From: an uncultured Gemmatimonadales bacterium
GTDB lineage: Bacteria > Gemmatimonadota > Gemmatimonadetes > JACCXV01 > JAHWKZ01
Direction of reading: 5' to 3'
DNA length: 64,000 nt
Assembly: GCA_947259315.1 (NCBI GenBank)
Contig: CAMYLR010000003.1
Coordinates: 110,001-174,000, forward strand
The notes beneath the pieces are model-generated. The model was not told the DNA's origin and did not search any database. It worked only from the letters and a program-made list of their open reading frames with translations. The position numbers and the translations under genes were made by a program. Of this stretch, positions 1-8,491 are shown in pieces (position 1 is the stretch's first letter; the number at the start of each line of letters is the position of its first letter).

Positions 1-1
1 A

Positions 2-1651
2 TACACCAACAACTCACCCGACTCGCTGTCGTACCTCTGGATACAGCTCGATCAAAATTTGTTCGCGCTCGGTAGTCGCGGCGCGCAAGCGTTCCCGGAA
101 GAAGGCCGGTTTGGTGGTGCAGGCCCGGGTGGTGGTTATGAGATCTCGGCGGTGACATCCGGCGGGGCTCCACTAGACCATCGCATCAACGACACGCTCA
201 TGCGGGTCGACTTGGCGAGCCCGGTTGCGCCCGGTGGCACGACGACGCTGTCGATCGACTGGAGCTTTCAGGTTCCCGTGAGCGGCGCCGATCGGATGGG
301 GCGCGATGGCAATCTGTACCTCTTGGCACAGTGGTATCCCCGGCTGGCGGTGTACGACGATGTGAACGGGTGGAATACCATGCCCTACCTGGGCCAAGGC
401 GAGTTCTATCTCGAATACGGCGACTTCGATGTGGAGTTGACGGTTCCGGCGACGTATTTCGTGGGCGCCACCGGGTCGCTCTTGAATCCCGAGGAGGTGT
501 TGACCGCGACCCAACGCGAGAGGTTGGTCCTGGCACGTGAAGGTGGAGAGGTCGTAAACGTGGTCACCGAGTCGGAGTTCACCGACATAACAGCGATCCG
601 ACCGCGTACCGACGGCTCACTGACGTGGCGCTTTCGGGCCGAGAACGTGCGCGATTTCGCTTGGGGAGCGAGTCCCCGGTTCGCTTGGGACGCCACCAGC
701 CACGGCAACACGCTGATCCACTCCCTCTATCGGCCCAGCGCGCGAGCGTGGCGCGAGGTCGCTCAGATGAGCCGACACTCGATCGCGTTTTACTCCGAGT
801 ACCTGGGCGAGTATCCGTACCCGACGGCGACCGCGATCGAGGGACCGGTGTTTGGCATGGAGTACCCGATGGTCATCTTTGTGGCGCCCGAGGCCGACCG
901 CGAAACGTTGTTCGACATCATCGATCACGAGTGGGGCCACATGTGGTTTCCGATGATCGTCGGCACGGACGAGCGACGCTATGCGTGGATGGACGAAGGG
1001 TTCGACACGTTTATCAACCAGTTGAGCAAGCAGGAGTATTTCCCGGAGAGTGAGCCCGAGCTCCTGAACGTGGCGCAGTACGCGACCGCGATCCGGACCT
1101 ACGAGGAGCAGCCGATGGGGATCGCGCCTGACGCCTACGATCCGCGCACGCCGGCGCTCGGGATCGCGGCCTACACCAAACCGGCGGTCATGCTGAATGC
1201 GCTACGGGGTTTGGTCGGCGCCGACCCGTTTGACGCGGCGTTGAAGCGTTACTTCGAGGTATGGTCGTACAAGCACCCACAACCGGCTGACTTTTTCCGA
1301 TTGATCGAAGATGAGGTCGGGATGGAGTTGGGTTGGTTCTGGCACAATTGGATCTACACGACCGGCACCAGTGACGTGGCGATCCTGGGAGTCGACCAAA
1401 ACCGCAACAGCGAGAGTTGGACGGTGGTCGTGTCGGTCGACCAGCGCGGGGATCTTCTGATGCCGGCGGTGGTCGTGGCGACCACGGTGGATGGGGCGAG
1501 TGACACCGTCACGATTCCCGTTGATGCGTTCTATGGCACCGATCGCGCGGCGGCCACGCTCACTCTTCCGGACCGCGCGGAACGAATCACCGTCAATGGT
1601 GGTCCTGACTGGGGCGACATCAACCCGCAGAACAACACCTGGGAGCGCTAG
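2..1651 (+). CDS. M1 family metallopeptidase, 5'-truncated
   Basis: This is a zinc aminopeptidase-like protein of the M1 gluzincin family. The frame is open from base 2 with no start codon, so the N-terminus (including any signal peptide) lies outside the window; 549 residues are visible. The metal site HEWGH is at fragment residues about 309-313, and 18 residues later comes the third ligand Glu in DEGFDTF, the exact HExxH-x18-E spacing of the family. A GMEYP segment just before it occupies the place of the GxMEN substrate-binding motif. The last 110 residues or so look beta-rich. Many M1 relatives in similar genomes are exported and feed on peptides, which would suit the peptide transporters in this window, but export cannot be seen here. 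Confidence 0.93.
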   Translation, partial: YTNNSPDSLSYLWIQLDQNLFALGSRGAQAFPEEGRFGGAGPGGGYEISAVTSGGAPLDHRINDTLMRVDLASPVAPGGTTTLSIDWSFQVPVSGADRMGRDGNLYLLAQWYPRLAVYDDVNGWNTMPYLGQGEFYLEYGDFDVELTVPATYFVGATGSLLNPEEVLTATQRERLVLAREGGEVVNVVTESEFTDITAIRPRTDGSLTWRFRAENVRDFAWGASPRFAWDATSHGNTLIHSLYRPSARAWREVAQMSRHSIAFYSEYLGEYPYPTATAIEGPVFGMEYPMVIFVAPEADRETLFDIIDHEWGHMWFPMIVGTDERRYAWMDEGFDTFINQLSKQEYFPESEPELLNVAQYATAIRTYEEQPMGIAPDAYDPRTPALGIAAYTKPAVMLNALRGLVGADPFDAALKRYFEVWSYKHPQPADFFRLIEDEVGMELGWFWHNWIYTTGTSDVAILGVDQNRNSESWTVVVSVDQRGDLLMPAVVVATTVDGASDTVTIPVDAFYGTDRAAATLTLPDRAERITVNGGPDWGDINPQNNTWER

Positions 1652-1732
1652 CGGCTAGGAGACTTCGGCCCCGCGTGAGGTCGTTCTGGTGACGCGTGAT
1701 TCTGAGCGCGGGGTGTTCATGGTGGTGGGCCG

Positions 1733-2326
1733 GTGACGATTCTGGAGTTGGCGCTGATCGAGAACTGGTGGCTCGGACCGTTGGCCACGGTAGCGGTCCA
1801 CGTTTCGGACTACTACCTCACCATTCATTCCGCGCGTCTGTATCACGCCGGCGGCAAAGACCACATGGAAGTCGAAGGCAGCTATGAGCTCAATCCGACC
1901 TTCGAGGCGGACATCGACTCCTTGCGGCTGCTGAGTCCAAGACTGTTTCTGATCATGGCTCTCACGATCGCGTTCCTCGTCCTGGTCTGGCTCCTCAGCG
2001 TGGGCTGGGAGTCAGTACTCCCGGTCGAATTCTACTTCTTTGTGCTGGGGTCCTTCGTGTGCCTGCAGGGTCCTATCCACGTCCGGCACATCCACAACCT
2101 GGTGCTATTTCGTCACGCAGTCGGCGGCCAAGGTGTATCGGGCAGTGTCAGGTTCGATCGTTGGCTGAGCCTCGAGATCTCGGCGGCTGGGATGTTGATG
2201 GCTTCGGCGTTCTTTCTCATCTGGTTTCTGCTCACGGGCAGCTGGTTTCTTCTCGGCGGAACGATGAGTTGCGCTGTCGTGGCTATCAGACAGCGACGGC
2301 TCGGCAGGCAAGCACGGCAGAGCTAA
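1733..2326 (+). CDS. Hypothetical integral membrane protein
   Basis: A 197-residue protein of unknown function that starts at GTG. It has a short N-terminal hydrophobic stretch (WWLGPLATVAVHVSDYYLT) and, after a polar loop, hydrophobic segments near residues 70-90, 98-115, 150-170 and 172-185. The C-terminus is basic (RQRRLGRQARQ), as expected for a cytoplasmic tail. I recognise no catalytic motif. It stands alone, 81 bases after the M1 peptidase and converging on the methyltransferase gene. The coding frame is supported by strong GC bias at third positions and by clean membrane segments. Confidence 0.7.
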   Translation: MTILELALIENWWLGPLATVAVHVSDYYLTIHSARLYHAGGKDHMEVEGSYELNPTFEADIDSLRLLSPRLFLIMALTIAFLVLVWLLSVGWESVLPVEFYFFVLGSFVCLQGPIHVRHIHNLVLFRHAVGGQGVSGSVRFDRWLSLEISAAGMLMASAFFLIWFLLTGSWFLLGGTMSCAVVAIRQRRLGRQARQS

Positions 2327-2344
2327 TCAGCGACGTAGTCTTAT

Positions 2345-2908
2345 TCACGCCAAGTCGGTGACTTCCGGCTTTAGGAATCGGTGTGTGTAGCCCCACGGTC
2401 GCCCAGCACCGTAGTCGAACACGAACCGCTCGCGGCGGGTCAGCTCGTGGAGAATCGGCGGCGAGATGTAGTCAGGGTCGATGCGCATCTCACCGACCAC
2501 GAGTGGGCTGCCGGCTTTCAGGACGCGCCAGATCTCGCGCAGACAAAAGGCCCGATTCTCGACTTCGCCCAGCACGGTGAAGAGCAGCGCACCATCGAAC
2601 GAACGATCCCCGTACGGCAGCGCCATCGCGTTGGCCTGGACGTAGTCGGCGTTCCAGAGAAACTGGGTGCGCAACTTATGGCGCGCCCTGACCAGCATTT
2701 CGCGCTGGACGTCGACTGTCTGAAGCCGGCTGTTCCCGGTCCGTTTAGCGATCTCGGCGCTGAAGAACCCTGGCCCGGGACCGACTTCGAGCACTCGCGA
2801 GTCCGGCGATGGGCTCAACAGCCCGACCACCTTGGCAGGGTCGGAGAAGACGCGGCGCAGCGGGTTGTCGAGAACCCACCAGAGCCGGGCTGGGCATGGG
2901 CCACTCAT
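2345..2908 (-). CDS. Class I SAM-dependent methyltransferase
   Basis: A 187-residue Rossmann-fold methyltransferase of the Methyltransf_11 kind. Motif I is VLEVGPGPGFFSAEIA (about residues 40-55), the acidic end of strand 2 is in TVDVQREML, and the motif II/III region reads ALPYGDRSFDGALLFTVLGEV. The substrate cannot be told from sequence. It is short for the family (many have 200-260 residues) but contains the whole SAM-binding core. It lies 1 base beyond the stop of the upstream oligopeptide-binding protein and is probably co-transcribed with it and the DedA gene. Confidence 0.85.
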   Translation of the reverse strand: MSGPCPARLWWVLDNPLRRVFSDPAKVVGLLSPSPDSRVLEVGPGPGFFSAEIAKRTGNSRLQTVDVQREMLVRARHKLRTQFLWNADYVQANAMALPYGDRSFDGALLFTVLGEVENRAFCLREIWRVLKAGSPLVVGEMRIDPDYISPPILHELTRRERFVFDYGAGRPWGYTHRFLKPEVTDLA

Positions 2909-2909
2909 G

Positions 2910-4496
2910 TCATTCGCTTCTCAACCCCACGTCGATCCATTTGATGCCGTAGAATACTTGTGGAATCCGGTACCCGTCGACCCATGGCTGAACGATGTCG
3001 GCGTCCACCGGATGCACGGTGAAGATCCACGGCGCTTCGGATTGGATCACCGAGTCGGCTTGGGCGTACATCGCAACTCTCTGGGTCTCGTCCAAGGTGG
3101 CTCGAGCGGTCAGGATCAGCGAATCGACGGTGGCGTTCGAGAAGAACGCCGCGTTGCCGCCGGCGCCGGCCATCTGGCTGTAGAAGAGTGGGTAGAGGAA
3201 GTTCTCGGCGTCGGGGTAGTCGGCATACCAGTTCGCGAGGTACGCGTCGAGCTCTCCCTGCTCCATCGCTTGACGAACAGCGGTCCAATCGCGTTGACGG
3301 AGGTTCATCGAGACCCCGACCTCGGCTAGGTTCGCTTGCACGGCCTCGAGAAATCGCTGGTTCAGGGCGAGCGTTCTAAAGAAAACATCGAATGAAAGAT
3401 CGGTCGCGCCGGCTTCGGCCAGCATATCCCTAGCCCTGTCGGGGTCGTAACGGTACGGCTCGCCACCATCCCGGAAACCCGGCAAGCCAGGTGGGATCGG
3501 GCCGTGCGATCGTACCATCTCCGAGGGGTAGATCGCGTCGGCGATCCCGGTAACGTCGATGGCGTGGTTGAGCGCTTGTCGCACTCTGGGGTCGCTGAAC
3601 TTTTCCTTGTCGTTGTTGAGCGCCAAGTAATAGGTGATCAACGCGGGTCGCGTGTGGACGTAAGCTTCCCAGCCCGGGTTGGTGGCGAACCGGTCGTACT
3701 CGGGCTTGGGAAACTCGTTCAGATCGGCCCAGTCGAGGTTGCCACGTTCAAACTCAGCGATGACGGTGGTCGTCTCGGGGATGATGCGGATCTCCATCCC
3801 ATCGGCCTTTGGTCGGCCGCCGTGGTAGCGCGTGTTCGCGGTCAATCGAATGACGTCGTCGTGGGCCCACGACTCGAAGACCCAGGGGCCAGTCCCGACC
3901 GGGGCTTCCGAGAAGCCATCGCCCTTGCTATCGACCTCCTCGCGAGGCACGACGTGGGCCGCCGGCATCGCGAGCAACGAGAGAAACGGAGCGAATGGCT
4001 GTGTCAACCGGATCTCGACCCGGTCACTACCGATCGCGCGGACACCGGTCAGCGTTGTGGCTTCGCCGTCGAGCATCTCTTTGGCGCCGACGATGAACTC
4101 GAACACCCAGGTCAACGGGCTGGTGTTCTCCGGTCTTAGCGCTCGCTCGAACGAGTACTTGACATCCGCAGCGGTGAGCCGACGGCCGTTGTGGAAGACG
4201 ACGTCGTCGCGAAGCGTGAACCGGTAGCGAGTCCCGTCGTCCGAGATCTCCCACTCCGACGCCAGGTTGGGTTGAATCTCGTCGTTCGCGTATTGCACCA
4301 AGCCGTCGTACAGGTAAACGACCATCCGGCCGCGGTACACGTCAACCGCCTGGATGGGGTCCAGGCTCGCTGGATCGGATTCGAGGTAGAGCCTCAGGAC
4401 GTTGCGGTCGACGACACTGGACTGCGGCCCGCCGGCGCCACAGGCGGCCATGATTAGCGCGCTCATGACAAATGCGATACTACTCGTCCTGCCCAT
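2910..4496 (-). CDS. ABC transporter oligopeptide-binding lipoprotein (SBP family 5)
   Basis: Periplasmic solute-binding protein of the DppA/OppA family, 528 residues. The N-terminus MGRTSSIAFVMSALIMAAC is a lipoprotein signal ending in the lipobox MAAC. Family hallmarks include LYLESDPASLDPIQAVD early in the mature protein, the TAADVKYSFERAL segment and the GTGPWVFESW block. It should capture peptides or similar solutes for an inner-membrane permease, but no permease is adjacent; the dpp-like operon at 29-37 kb is the only one in the window. Its start overlaps the end of the DedA gene by 17 bases. Confidence 0.93.
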   Translation of the reverse strand: MGRTSSIAFVMSALIMAACGAGGPQSSVVDRNVLRLYLESDPASLDPIQAVDVYRGRMVVYLYDGLVQYANDEIQPNLASEWEISDDGTRYRFTLRDDVVFHNGRRLTAADVKYSFERALRPENTSPLTWVFEFIVGAKEMLDGEATTLTGVRAIGSDRVEIRLTQPFAPFLSLLAMPAAHVVPREEVDSKGDGFSEAPVGTGPWVFESWAHDDVIRLTANTRYHGGRPKADGMEIRIIPETTTVIAEFERGNLDWADLNEFPKPEYDRFATNPGWEAYVHTRPALITYYLALNNDKEKFSDPRVRQALNHAIDVTGIADAIYPSEMVRSHGPIPPGLPGFRDGGEPYRYDPDRARDMLAEAGATDLSFDVFFRTLALNQRFLEAVQANLAEVGVSMNLRQRDWTAVRQAMEQGELDAYLANWYADYPDAENFLYPLFYSQMAGAGGNAAFFSNATVDSLILTARATLDETQRVAMYAQADSVIQSEAPWIFTVHPVDADIVQPWVDGYRIPQVFYGIKWIDVGLRSE

Positions 4497-5115
4497 ATTC
4501 CTCTTCCAGCTGATGCTCGCGCTTACGGTGGAGGAGCCAGATCACGAGCACAACGCCAACCACGAACGCGACGGTGCCACCCCAACCGAGATAGCGTTCG
4601 ATAACGTTCCACGAGGCGCCAAAGAAGTAGCCGACCAACGTAAACGTCGTGCCCCAAACGATACACGACAGCACGCTCCACGGCAGGAATCTCCAGTACG
4701 ACATGTGGCTGATGCCGGCGACTACCGGTCCGAATGATCGAAGGATCGACATAAAGCGCCCGATAAAGACCGTCTTGCCACCGTGATGATTGTAATAGTG
4801 CTCGGTGGCGCGTAACCGTTTTGCGTCGAAGAAGAAATACCGACCGAAACGGCTGATTACTTGGTGACCGTAAGTGCGACCAAGCAAATAGCCGACCTGG
4901 TCGCCAGCGAACGCGCCGACGATGGCGATCAATCCCACCGCCCAGGGATCGAGCACTCCTCGAAAAGCGTAGAAACCGGACAACACGATCACCGTCTCGC
5001 CCGGAGCGATTAGACCGAGAAAGGCACTCGTCTCGAGGAACGTCACGAGAAACAGCGTCAGGTATCCGTATTGGTCGAGAAACGGGACGACGAGCTCTAG
5101 GATGCGCTCTTGCAT
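4480..5115 (-). CDS. DedA family membrane protein
   Basis: Polytopic inner-membrane protein of the DedA (SNARE-associated/VTT) superfamily, 211 residues. Several family members take part in membrane potential maintenance or undecaprenyl-phosphate/lipid flipping. Diagnostic sequence is ETSAFLGLIAPGETVIVLSG near residue 28, GAFAGDQVGYLLGR near residue 68 and GRFMSILRSFGPVVAG around residue 122, the last carrying the conserved Arg of the G-R-F motif. The C-terminus is charged (HRKREHQLEEEYGQDE). It is first in a leftward group with the binding protein and the methyltransferase. Confidence 0.93.
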   Translation of the reverse strand: MQERILELVVPFLDQYGYLTLFLVTFLETSAFLGLIAPGETVIVLSGFYAFRGVLDPWAVGLIAIVGAFAGDQVGYLLGRTYGHQVISRFGRYFFFDAKRLRATEHYYNHHGGKTVFIGRFMSILRSFGPVVAGISHMSYWRFLPWSVLSCIVWGTTFTLVGYFFGASWNVIERYLGWGGTVAFVVGVVLVIWLLHRKREHQLEEEYGQDE

Positions 5116-5257
5116 GGCCTCTCATAAGTCAGCACTGGTCACGGCCGCGTGATGGTCGCGGCGCCAAGGTATTCTCCGTGCCCTGTGTTCGGTACTCGGG
5201 CGGCGCTAAACTACCACTACAATCGTATTCTCATGGGTTCGGCCGAGGGGGGGTCTC

Positions 5258-6505
5258 GTGAAGCGCTTGCCGGTGTTCGCCGTTTTGACCATCGCATTCG
5301 TCTCCATTCCAACTCTCATCCATGCACAGTCCTCGATCTGTCGCGACTGCCACGCACAGAACACGCCTGGGATTGTGACCGATTGGGAGGCCAGTAAGCA
5401 TGGCGCCCGTGGCGTCGATTGCGCTGTCTGCCATGGTGGCGACCATACGTCGGCCGCCACGGTGGAGCTGGCCAAGATCCCCACACCGGAAACCTGTGCC
5501 ACTTGTCACGCCGATCGGGTCGAGCAGTTCAAGAGCGGTAAGCACGCCGCCGCATGGGCCGCCTTGAACGCGATGCCCACCACCCACTGGATGCCCATGG
5601 CGCTGAGCCAAGGCATGAAGGGTTGCGGCGGATGCCACAAGATTGGGATCAAGACGGAAGAAGAAATCGCGGCCCTCAAGCAGGAGGGCGGAGGGTTCGG
5701 CGTGGCCTCCTGCGACGCCTGCCACACCCGGCACCTGTTCTCGGTGGAGGAAGCCAGACAGCCCCAGGCCTGCCAGACCTGCCACATGGGCTTCGACCAT
5801 CCGCAGTGGGAGATGTACTCCGGGTCGAAGCACGGGGTGCGCTATCTCCTGAAACAGAATGGCATTCTGCCCGAGACCGCCGCGGCCCCCACCTGCCAGA
5901 CCTGCCACATGCAGGAGGGCAACCACGAGGTGAGGACCGCGTGGGGGTTCCTGGCCGTCCGGCTGCCCATGCCGGACGACGAAGAATGGGCCGCCGACCG
6001 CGCGACTGTCCTCCAGGCGCTTGGCGTGCTCGACCCGGACGGGAACCCCACCGACCGGCTCGACGTGGTAAGAGCCGCTGACGTGGCCCGGCTCACCGAG
6101 GAAGATTGGCAGCGGGAACGCGACAAGATGCTCGCCACCTGTGGCCAGTGTCACTCGGCCAACTTCGCCAAGGGCGAACTGGAGAAGGGCGACGACATGA
6201 TCCGCCAGGCTGACCGGCTCATGGCCGAGGCGATCCGGATCGTGGCCGCTCTTTATAAGGACGGCCTGCTCGAAAAGCCGGAGGCGTACGCCTACCCGTT
6301 CCCGGATCTTCTGACCTTCCACGACGCCCCTACGGCAATCGAGCAGAAACTGTTCGTCATGTTCCTCGAGCACCGCATGCGAACGTTCCAGGGCACGTTC
6401 CACGCGAGCCCGGACTACGCCCTCTGGTACGGGTGGAGCGAGATGGTGCGCGACCTGACGGAGATCAAGGAGTTGGCTAAGGAGATGAGGGCCGTTGAAG
6501 ACTGA
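5258..6505 (+). CDS. Octaheme cytochrome c, hydroxylamine oxidoreductase (HAO) family
   Basis: A secreted multiheme cytochrome of 415 residues with signal peptide MKRLPVFAVLTIAFVSIPTLIHA. Eight CxxCH haem sites lie at residues 28, 55, 80, 123, 152, 172, 213 and 295. The surrounding text matches the HAO family: TPGIVTDWEASKHG, GCGGCHKIG (haem 4, the catalytic haem in HAO), CDACHTRHLFSVEEAR, then CHMGFDHPQWEMYSGSKHG with the active-site Asp-His pair at D180-H181. Known members oxidise hydroxylamine or hydrazine, or reduce nitrite. Whether the cross-linking Tyr of true HAO is present is unclear; Y387 and Y391 in SPDYALWYGW are candidates. The start is GTG with a GAGGGGGG ribosome site. There is no cycA/cycB/haoB partner nearby, and the protein lacks a C-terminal membrane anchor. 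Codon use (C-ending codons, AGA/AGG present) looks unlike its neighbours. Confidence 0.93.
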   Translation: MKRLPVFAVLTIAFVSIPTLIHAQSSICRDCHAQNTPGIVTDWEASKHGARGVDCAVCHGGDHTSAATVELAKIPTPETCATCHADRVEQFKSGKHAAAWAALNAMPTTHWMPMALSQGMKGCGGCHKIGIKTEEEIAALKQEGGGFGVASCDACHTRHLFSVEEARQPQACQTCHMGFDHPQWEMYSGSKHGVRYLLKQNGILPETAAAPTCQTCHMQEGNHEVRTAWGFLAVRLPMPDDEEWAADRATVLQALGVLDPDGNPTDRLDVVRAADVARLTEEDWQRERDKMLATCGQCHSANFAKGELEKGDDMIRQADRLMAEAIRIVAALYKDGLLEKPEAYAYPFPDLLTFHDAPTAIEQKLFVMFLEHRMRTFQGTFHASPDYALWYGWSEMVRDLTEIKELAKEMRAVED

Positions 6506-8243
6506 GCACGTTCCACCCCGAGGCTCACATCGCATCTGGCTGCTGGCTTGGGCATTGACGCTTTGCGTCGTGATGGTGACGGTGACGACCGCCGGGGCTC
6601 AAGAGACGGCCGATCAGATCATCACCAACGGTGTCATCTACACGATGGACGAAGAGATCCCCAGCGCTGAGGCGATGGCGATCTCGGGTGGACGAGTTAT
6701 CGCGGTTGGAGCGGCCGACGAGATAGAGACGCACCGCGGTCCCAACACCCGGGTCGAGGATCTCGGCGGTCGCACGATGATCCCGGGACTGATCGATGCG
6801 CACGCGCACGCGATCGGCTTGGGGTTTGCGCTGCGGGCGCTCGATCTGCTGGGCACGTCGAGTGCCGAAGAGATCGCTGAGATGGTAGGCGCCGTCTCGG
6901 AGACACGCGCCGCCGGCGAGTGGATCACCGGCAGAGGATGGGATCAGAACGATTGGTCGGTGCAGGAGTTCCCGACACGCGAGCTGCTCGACGAGGTCGC
7001 TTGGGATCGACCCGTCTATCTGACGCGTGTCGATGGCCACGCGGCGTGGGTCAACACGCGGGCGCTCGAGCTTGCAGGTGTGACGGCCGAGACACCCGAG
7101 CCGGACGGCGGCAAGATCTTGCGCGACGATGACGGCGAGCCGACGGGCGTGCTCGTCGATAACGCGATGGCGTTGGTTTTTGACGAGATCCCCGCACCCG
7201 ACGAGGCTGAGTACGCGGCGCGCCTCGAGGCGGCGCAGAACCACTTGCTCTCGCTCGGTGTCACCGGCGTGCACACGATGGGCGACGGTCGCGAGAGCGT
7301 CGAGGCATACCACGCGTGGGCTCGAGCCGGGAAGCTCAAACCACGCATCGTGGTGTACGTGGATGGGTGGGACAAGGAGATCCTCGACTGGCTGAGCGAG
7401 CACGGCGGCCCGGCAGCGTTCGAGGATCCTCACTTTCGGGTCGCGGGTGTGAAGCTCTACGCGGATGGCGCGCTCGGCAGTCGGGGCGCAGCCCTGCTCG
7501 AGCCTTACAGCGATGATCCCGCCAACGAAGGTTTGTTGCGCACCCGGCCCGACACGTTGGCAGCCGACCTGACGCGGGTGGTTGGTCTTGGGCTCCAGCC
7601 GGCCATTCATGCGATCGGCGATCGTGGCAACCGCGTGGCGCTGGCTGCGATCGCAGCCGCATACGACGTCTATCCGCCCGATCACGACGACGTCGATCTG
7701 GCGTGGAAGCGTCCTCGCATCGAACATGCCCAGGTGATAGCCCTCGATGACATCGATCGATTCATTGATCTCGGCGTGATCGCTTCGATGCAGCCGACCC
7801 ACGCGACCAGCGACATGTACTGGGCCGAGGATCGGGTGGGGCCGGACCGGATCGGTGGCGCTTACGCGTGGCGAAAGCTACGACGCGCCGAAGTTCACAT
7901 CGCGTGTGGGAGCGATTTTCCGGTCGAGAGCGCGAACCCGTTCTACGGACTCTACGCCGCGGTGACCCGGCAGGATCGAGAGGGTTGGCCGGAAGGCGGA
8001 TGGTATCCGGAAGAGCGTATGACCCGCGAAGAAGCGTTGGCCTGTTTTACACGCGACGCCGCGTACGCAGCGGGGATGGAGACCGAGGTCGGAACTCTCT
8101 CGCCGGGCAAGTGGGCCGATTACTTGGTGCTCGACCGCGACTTCATGCTCATACCCGACGGTGATGTGTGGCGGGTGGAGGTTTTGCGTACGGTGATTGG
8201 CGGTGAGGTGGTGTACGAGGCGCCGTCGAGCGAAGGCGAGTGA
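6495..8243 (+). CDS. Exported amidohydrolase, YtcJ-like (Amidohydro_3)
   Basis: A 582-residue metal-dependent hydrolase starting at TTG and overlapping the end of the cytochrome gene by 11 bases. It begins with a signal-like segment (IWLLAWALTLCVVMVTVTTAGAQ). The fold markers are in order: NGVIYTMDEE at the N-terminal beta-sandwich, the metal motif DAHAH after PGLI, KLYADGALGSRGAALL, HAIGDRGN, EHAQVI, and the late Asp in HIACGSDFPVES; the family tail TLSPGKWADYLVLDRD follows. Substrates of this family are usually unknown amides or cyclic ureas. The overlap suggests co-transcription with the HAO-like gene, but a functional link is only inference. Confidence 0.92.
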   Translation: MKTEHVPPRGSHRIWLLAWALTLCVVMVTVTTAGAQETADQIITNGVIYTMDEEIPSAEAMAISGGRVIAVGAADEIETHRGPNTRVEDLGGRTMIPGLIDAHAHAIGLGFALRALDLLGTSSAEEIAEMVGAVSETRAAGEWITGRGWDQNDWSVQEFPTRELLDEVAWDRPVYLTRVDGHAAWVNTRALELAGVTAETPEPDGGKILRDDDGEPTGVLVDNAMALVFDEIPAPDEAEYAARLEAAQNHLLSLGVTGVHTMGDGRESVEAYHAWARAGKLKPRIVVYVDGWDKEILDWLSEHGGPAAFEDPHFRVAGVKLYADGALGSRGAALLEPYSDDPANEGLLRTRPDTLAADLTRVVGLGLQPAIHAIGDRGNRVALAAIAAAYDVYPPDHDDVDLAWKRPRIEHAQVIALDDIDRFIDLGVIASMQPTHATSDMYWAEDRVGPDRIGGAYAWRKLRRAEVHIACGSDFPVESANPFYGLYAAVTRQDREGWPEGGWYPEERMTREEALACFTRDAAYAAGMETEVGTLSPGKWADYLVLDRDFMLIPDGDVWRVEVLRTVIGGEVVYEAPSSEGE

Positions 8244-8474
8244 CTACTTGTTGGGGTTGGCCAGCCGTTCCAACGTTACAGTGTCCCACAGCGCACGAAT
8301 GTGACTGTTGATTCGCTGCTCTGCGCGAGCCTGATAGAACGGCGTCACTATACCTTCCCAGACACCCTGGTCGAGCAGCTTGAGAGCACGGCGCTGACGC
8401 AAGCCGGCCTCCTGCAAATCGTCAGCGGCGAAGACAGCAGCGATCGCGCGTTCGATCTCGATCTGGTCAGGCAT
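8244..8474 (-). CDS. Small hypothetical protein
   Basis: A 76-residue protein beginning MPDQIEIERAIAAVFAADD and predicted to be mainly helical and charged. I recognise no family. The chosen ATG avoids a roughly 90-base overlap with the divergent bicupin gene that an upstream start would create; no good ribosome-binding site is visible (a C-run precedes the ATG). The stop abuts the amidohydrolase stop directly, so the two genes converge. Third-position GC bias supports coding, but the evidence is modest. Confidence 0.5.
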   Translation of the reverse strand: MPDQIEIERAIAAVFAADDLQEAGLRQRRALKLLDQGVWEGIVTPFYQARAEQRINSHIRALWDTVTLERLANPNK

Positions 8475-8491
8475 GGGGGGCAAGGTATTCG

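Noticed and set aside
5231..6535. 434-residue open frame on the minus strand opposite the cytochrome gene
   Set aside because: It is the reverse of a gene with eight haem motifs and a signal peptide; its own composition is His/Gly/Arg-rich and shows no domain.
6525..7802. 425-residue minus-strand frame opposite the amidohydrolase
   Set aside because: Complement of a gene with all amidohydrolase metal motifs; high-GC third positions create such open frames.
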